From: Megamerina dolium
Lineage: Eukaryota; Arthropoda; Insecta; Diptera; Megamerinidae
DNA: 64,000 nucleotides
Reading direction: 5' to 3'
Assembly: GCA_963854835.1 (NCBI GenBank)
Contig: OY978527.1
Span: 40,064,040 to 40,128,039 of the forward strand
Part shown: piece by piece, positions 61,929 through 64,000 of the stretch
Layout of the letters: each line of letters begins with the position of its first letter
Numbering within the stretch: the stretch's first letter is position 1
Program-made: the position numbers and the translations under genes
The notes under the pieces: generated by a model
The model's database searches: none
What the model was told of the DNA's origin: nothing
Seen by the model: the letters and a program-made list of their open reading frames with translations, nothing else

Positions 61929-62446
61929 TAGCCTAGACAGACAGCAGCCTAATTCCGGATTACCGAGCTAATTCGAATTAACTCGGGCATTAACTGCAGA
62001 TAATCCGCATAAACACTATGAGTTAATTCTCAAAATTAAAGAGGATTAGGGCAATTTGCAATAGCAACACTGCTGAAAATTGTCTATTGTGAATTTTTCT
62101 CGATCCATTTTACAAAATATTAGGCATGTTCGCTAACATAAAACTTTCAACAATTGTTAACATGAAAAGCGTTGGCGAAGAAATAAATCCAGCTGTCAAT
62201 TATGAACGGTGAATGTCAATTTACAAGTTTGTGATAGTTTTCAGTTCACGTACTTCTTGTAGATTTTCTCATATCGAGAGTGATAGATGACAGAAATTGA
62301 TAGTGATAGTAATGTAAGTGGACAGACCTAATAAAACAGCAATCAGCCGTTTAGTTAATCCGCAATACTGCCGTCTGTCAGGTTATTATTTTATTCGGAT
62401 TAAGTGCGCCGGTAATTCGGAATTAGGCTGCCGTCTGTCCAGGCTA
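61929..62446 (+). mobile_element. Double-ended MITE family, copy 4 (best)
   Basis: 518 bp. Outer ends TAGCCTAGACAGACAGCAGC and, reversed, TAGCCTGGACAGACGGCAGC, with the inversion continuing CTAATTCCGxATTACC. A second inverted copy of the motif (CTGCCGTCTGTCAGG at 62367-62381) lies inside the right end. Same order of internal blocks as copy 2 but without the internal duplication. Non-coding. Confidence 0.9.
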
Positions 62447-62550
62447 TAACGGGTACAAAAAGAGACTAGTCTAGACTAGTTATTTCCAAAAAAAAAAATA
62501 AGGGTTTTTGATTGCAAAATCAAAGATTGTAAAAGATCGGTAAATATATC

Positions 62551-62695
62551 AGGTATAGTAAAAAAAATCCATTATTTCTCCAATAGATTGCTTTAGTAAT
62601 ATGTATCTCGCGTTGTATAAATCGGATCATTCTAACTATGCTAAATAAAATCTTCAATTTAATGCAAAAATGATGGATTTCTTTTTACTAGACCT
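62551..62695 (+). mobile_element. 145-bp deletion derivative of the 25000-26245 mariner
   Basis: The first about 70 bp match the reversed right end of the mariner at 25000-26245 (CCATTATTTCTCCAATA...GCTTTAGTAATATGTATCTC), and the last about 75 bp match its reversed left end (AATTTAATGCAAAAATGATG, TTTTTACTAGACC). All of the transposase is deleted. TA follows the right end. Confidence 0.93.
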
Positions 62696-62699
62696 TATA

Positions 62700-63795
62700 T
62701 TTAAATATATTAATTAATATAAAAATGATCGTCAACTCATGCTTAAATAGACTGATCGGCGAATAAGTATTCTCCGATTAATATCTTTGGAGACCAATCC
62801 CGTATTAGTCTCTTTAGAGCTTAGTCACACAATTTTTTGCAGGTTTTCTGTAGTTCTTACTTGTATTTATTAATTTTCAAGACTGTATATAGTAAAATTA
62901 TTCGAAATTTTGAGCTATCGGTAAAAAAAAACACGATTTTCGGGTAAAAATAATATTCGGAAATAACTAAAGGAAAAAAAAACCGATTAGCATATTTCAC
63001 TACACACACATTGACAACCATAGTAAATACTTTTTTTTATTCGTACTGGAAATATATTTAATTTATGCCATTATGCAATAAGAATGTTGCATTTAACCAC
63101 ACACAGATGATGGAGTTTTTTGTTTTTTATTTGCAATTCACCATCGTTGTTAGTGCTATCATGTTGCTGATATTAGATGTAGAACTTACGTATGTGTTTG
63201 CGTATATGAACATAGTAAAGTACAGTAAAACTTTTTCGCTATCAAGTTCGCTTCCAAAAAATGGACGGGTCTACGTCCCGGAAGCACTCGACCACGTGGT
63301 CGACAAAGGTGCATTCAACTCAGCGAAATACGGAACTACTTGAATGGGGGGAAAAAAAAACATTTCCGTATACTTGCTGCTACAACAACAACAACAACCA
63401 ATATCTAGTTTAATAGGCCTGAAATGCCACTTTAATTAAAAAATTACTTAATTAGAATGTGAGTGAAAAATATAATTTTTGGTGGATGAGATCAACAAAT
63501 TCGACTACAAACCGAATTTTTTTGGGTGTTGCCCAACAAAATGAACATAAAAATACCTAAAAATCGATAAATATCCGCACAGCTGTCCAGAAATGACCGA
63601 TTCACATAAATTGTTCCACCCAAGCGTTTCCACTGTACACTCCGCTTTACCTATCTCCACCTCTGAAATCGATAAAGCGAATTTCCGTAAAAATATTTGA
63701 AAATAAACTTCTTCTGTTTTTATGCAATTATAATTCTAATTTTGCAAAAATAAGAAATTATTTGAAAAATGTCAAATACATTTATTAGAATGTGT
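62700..63795. other. No recognised gene; short palindrome
   Basis: An ORF at 63065-63343 has no family motif. A 16-bp palindrome TCGACCACGTGGTCGA lies at about 63288-63303, followed by CAA repeats (63384-63400). Confidence 0.45.
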
Positions 63796-63799
63796 GGTT

Positions 63800-64000
63800 A
63801 CCCAACACTGGGTCCTTCCAACGAGTGTTTGGTCTTCCTCTACTTTTGCGTCCTCCAGGGGGTGTCGAATTAAATACCCTCTTCGCTGGAGTGTCTTTTT
63901 CCATTCGCTCGACATGACCTAGCCAGCGCAGCCGCTGGATTTATATTCGCCTAACTATGTCTATGTCAGCGTACAGCTCATAGAGCTCATCATTGTACCT
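63800..64000 (-). mobile_element. RTE-like non-LTR fragment at window edge
   Basis: The minus strand matches the copies at 31439 and 43968 (GACATGACCTAGCCAGCGCA, AGCTCATAGAGCTCATCATT, CGTCCTCCAGGGGGTGT). The tail is absent on the left and the element continues beyond the window. Confidence 0.85.

Noticed and set aside
63065..63343. A 92-residue membrane-like protein gene
   Set aside because: No recognised family, AT-rich hydrophobic composition, no splice or neighbour support; likely chance.

Overview
The window looks like nuclear DNA of a higher fly, plausibly a tephritid-like fly with a large, transposon-rich genome. It is strongly AT-rich with short spurious ORFs. It holds one recognisable host gene, split by introns, and dozens of decayed mobile elements typical of schizophoran Diptera. 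The species cannot be fixed from the sequence alone.

The only host gene I can support is a galactokinase (GALK1 type, Drosophila Galk) on the + strand. Six coding exons join in frame: 18401-18574, 18672-18808, 21526-21699, 23419-23544, 30221-30411 and 55013-55140. They give the first 310 residues, including the galactokinase signature, the GHMP ATP-binding loop and the catalytic Asp. The 3' part, with the third glycine-rich motif, is not found before position 64000 and presumably lies downstream. The gene runs over at least 36.7 kb because its introns are full of transposons; intron 5 alone is 24.6 kb.

Everything else is repeats. (1) A tRNA-derived SINE family has at least 12 copies or pieces, one with a tandem double head, and several carry later insertions. 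(2) mariner/Tc1-superfamily elements all have broken transposases: 6894-7580, about 15688-16180, 22044-23130, 25000-26245, 28674-29482, 36987-38053, 43831-45826 (nested), 52028-53207, about 53270-54170 and 58445-60057, plus a 145-bp deletion derivative at 62551-62695. (3) Two hAT-like non-autonomous elements lie in opposite orientations with 8-bp target duplications (10281-11391, 34824-36081). (4) Four copies of a MITE-like family have a double layer of inverted ends (1667-2805, 27803-28265, 61929-62446). (5) There is a TTAA-flanked MITE (27208-27556) and two foldback elements (7914-8171, 11812-12102). (6) Non-LTR retrotransposon 3' ends include a jockey-like copy with poly(A) and a perfect target duplication, RTE-like copies with CTTA/TAAG tails, and RNase H-bearing elements, some ending in short CCTAA-type repeats.

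Layout: 1-18400 is upstream repeat-rich DNA, 18401-55140 is the known part of Galk, and 55141-64000 is the next intron or downstream sequence. I saw no CRISPR array, rRNA, functional tRNA or bacterial-type operon. The most interesting signals are the SINE family with its possible LINE partner, the nested-insertion chronology, the double-ended MITE family, a 48-bp perfect palindrome, and the large expansion of a normally compact metabolic gene.
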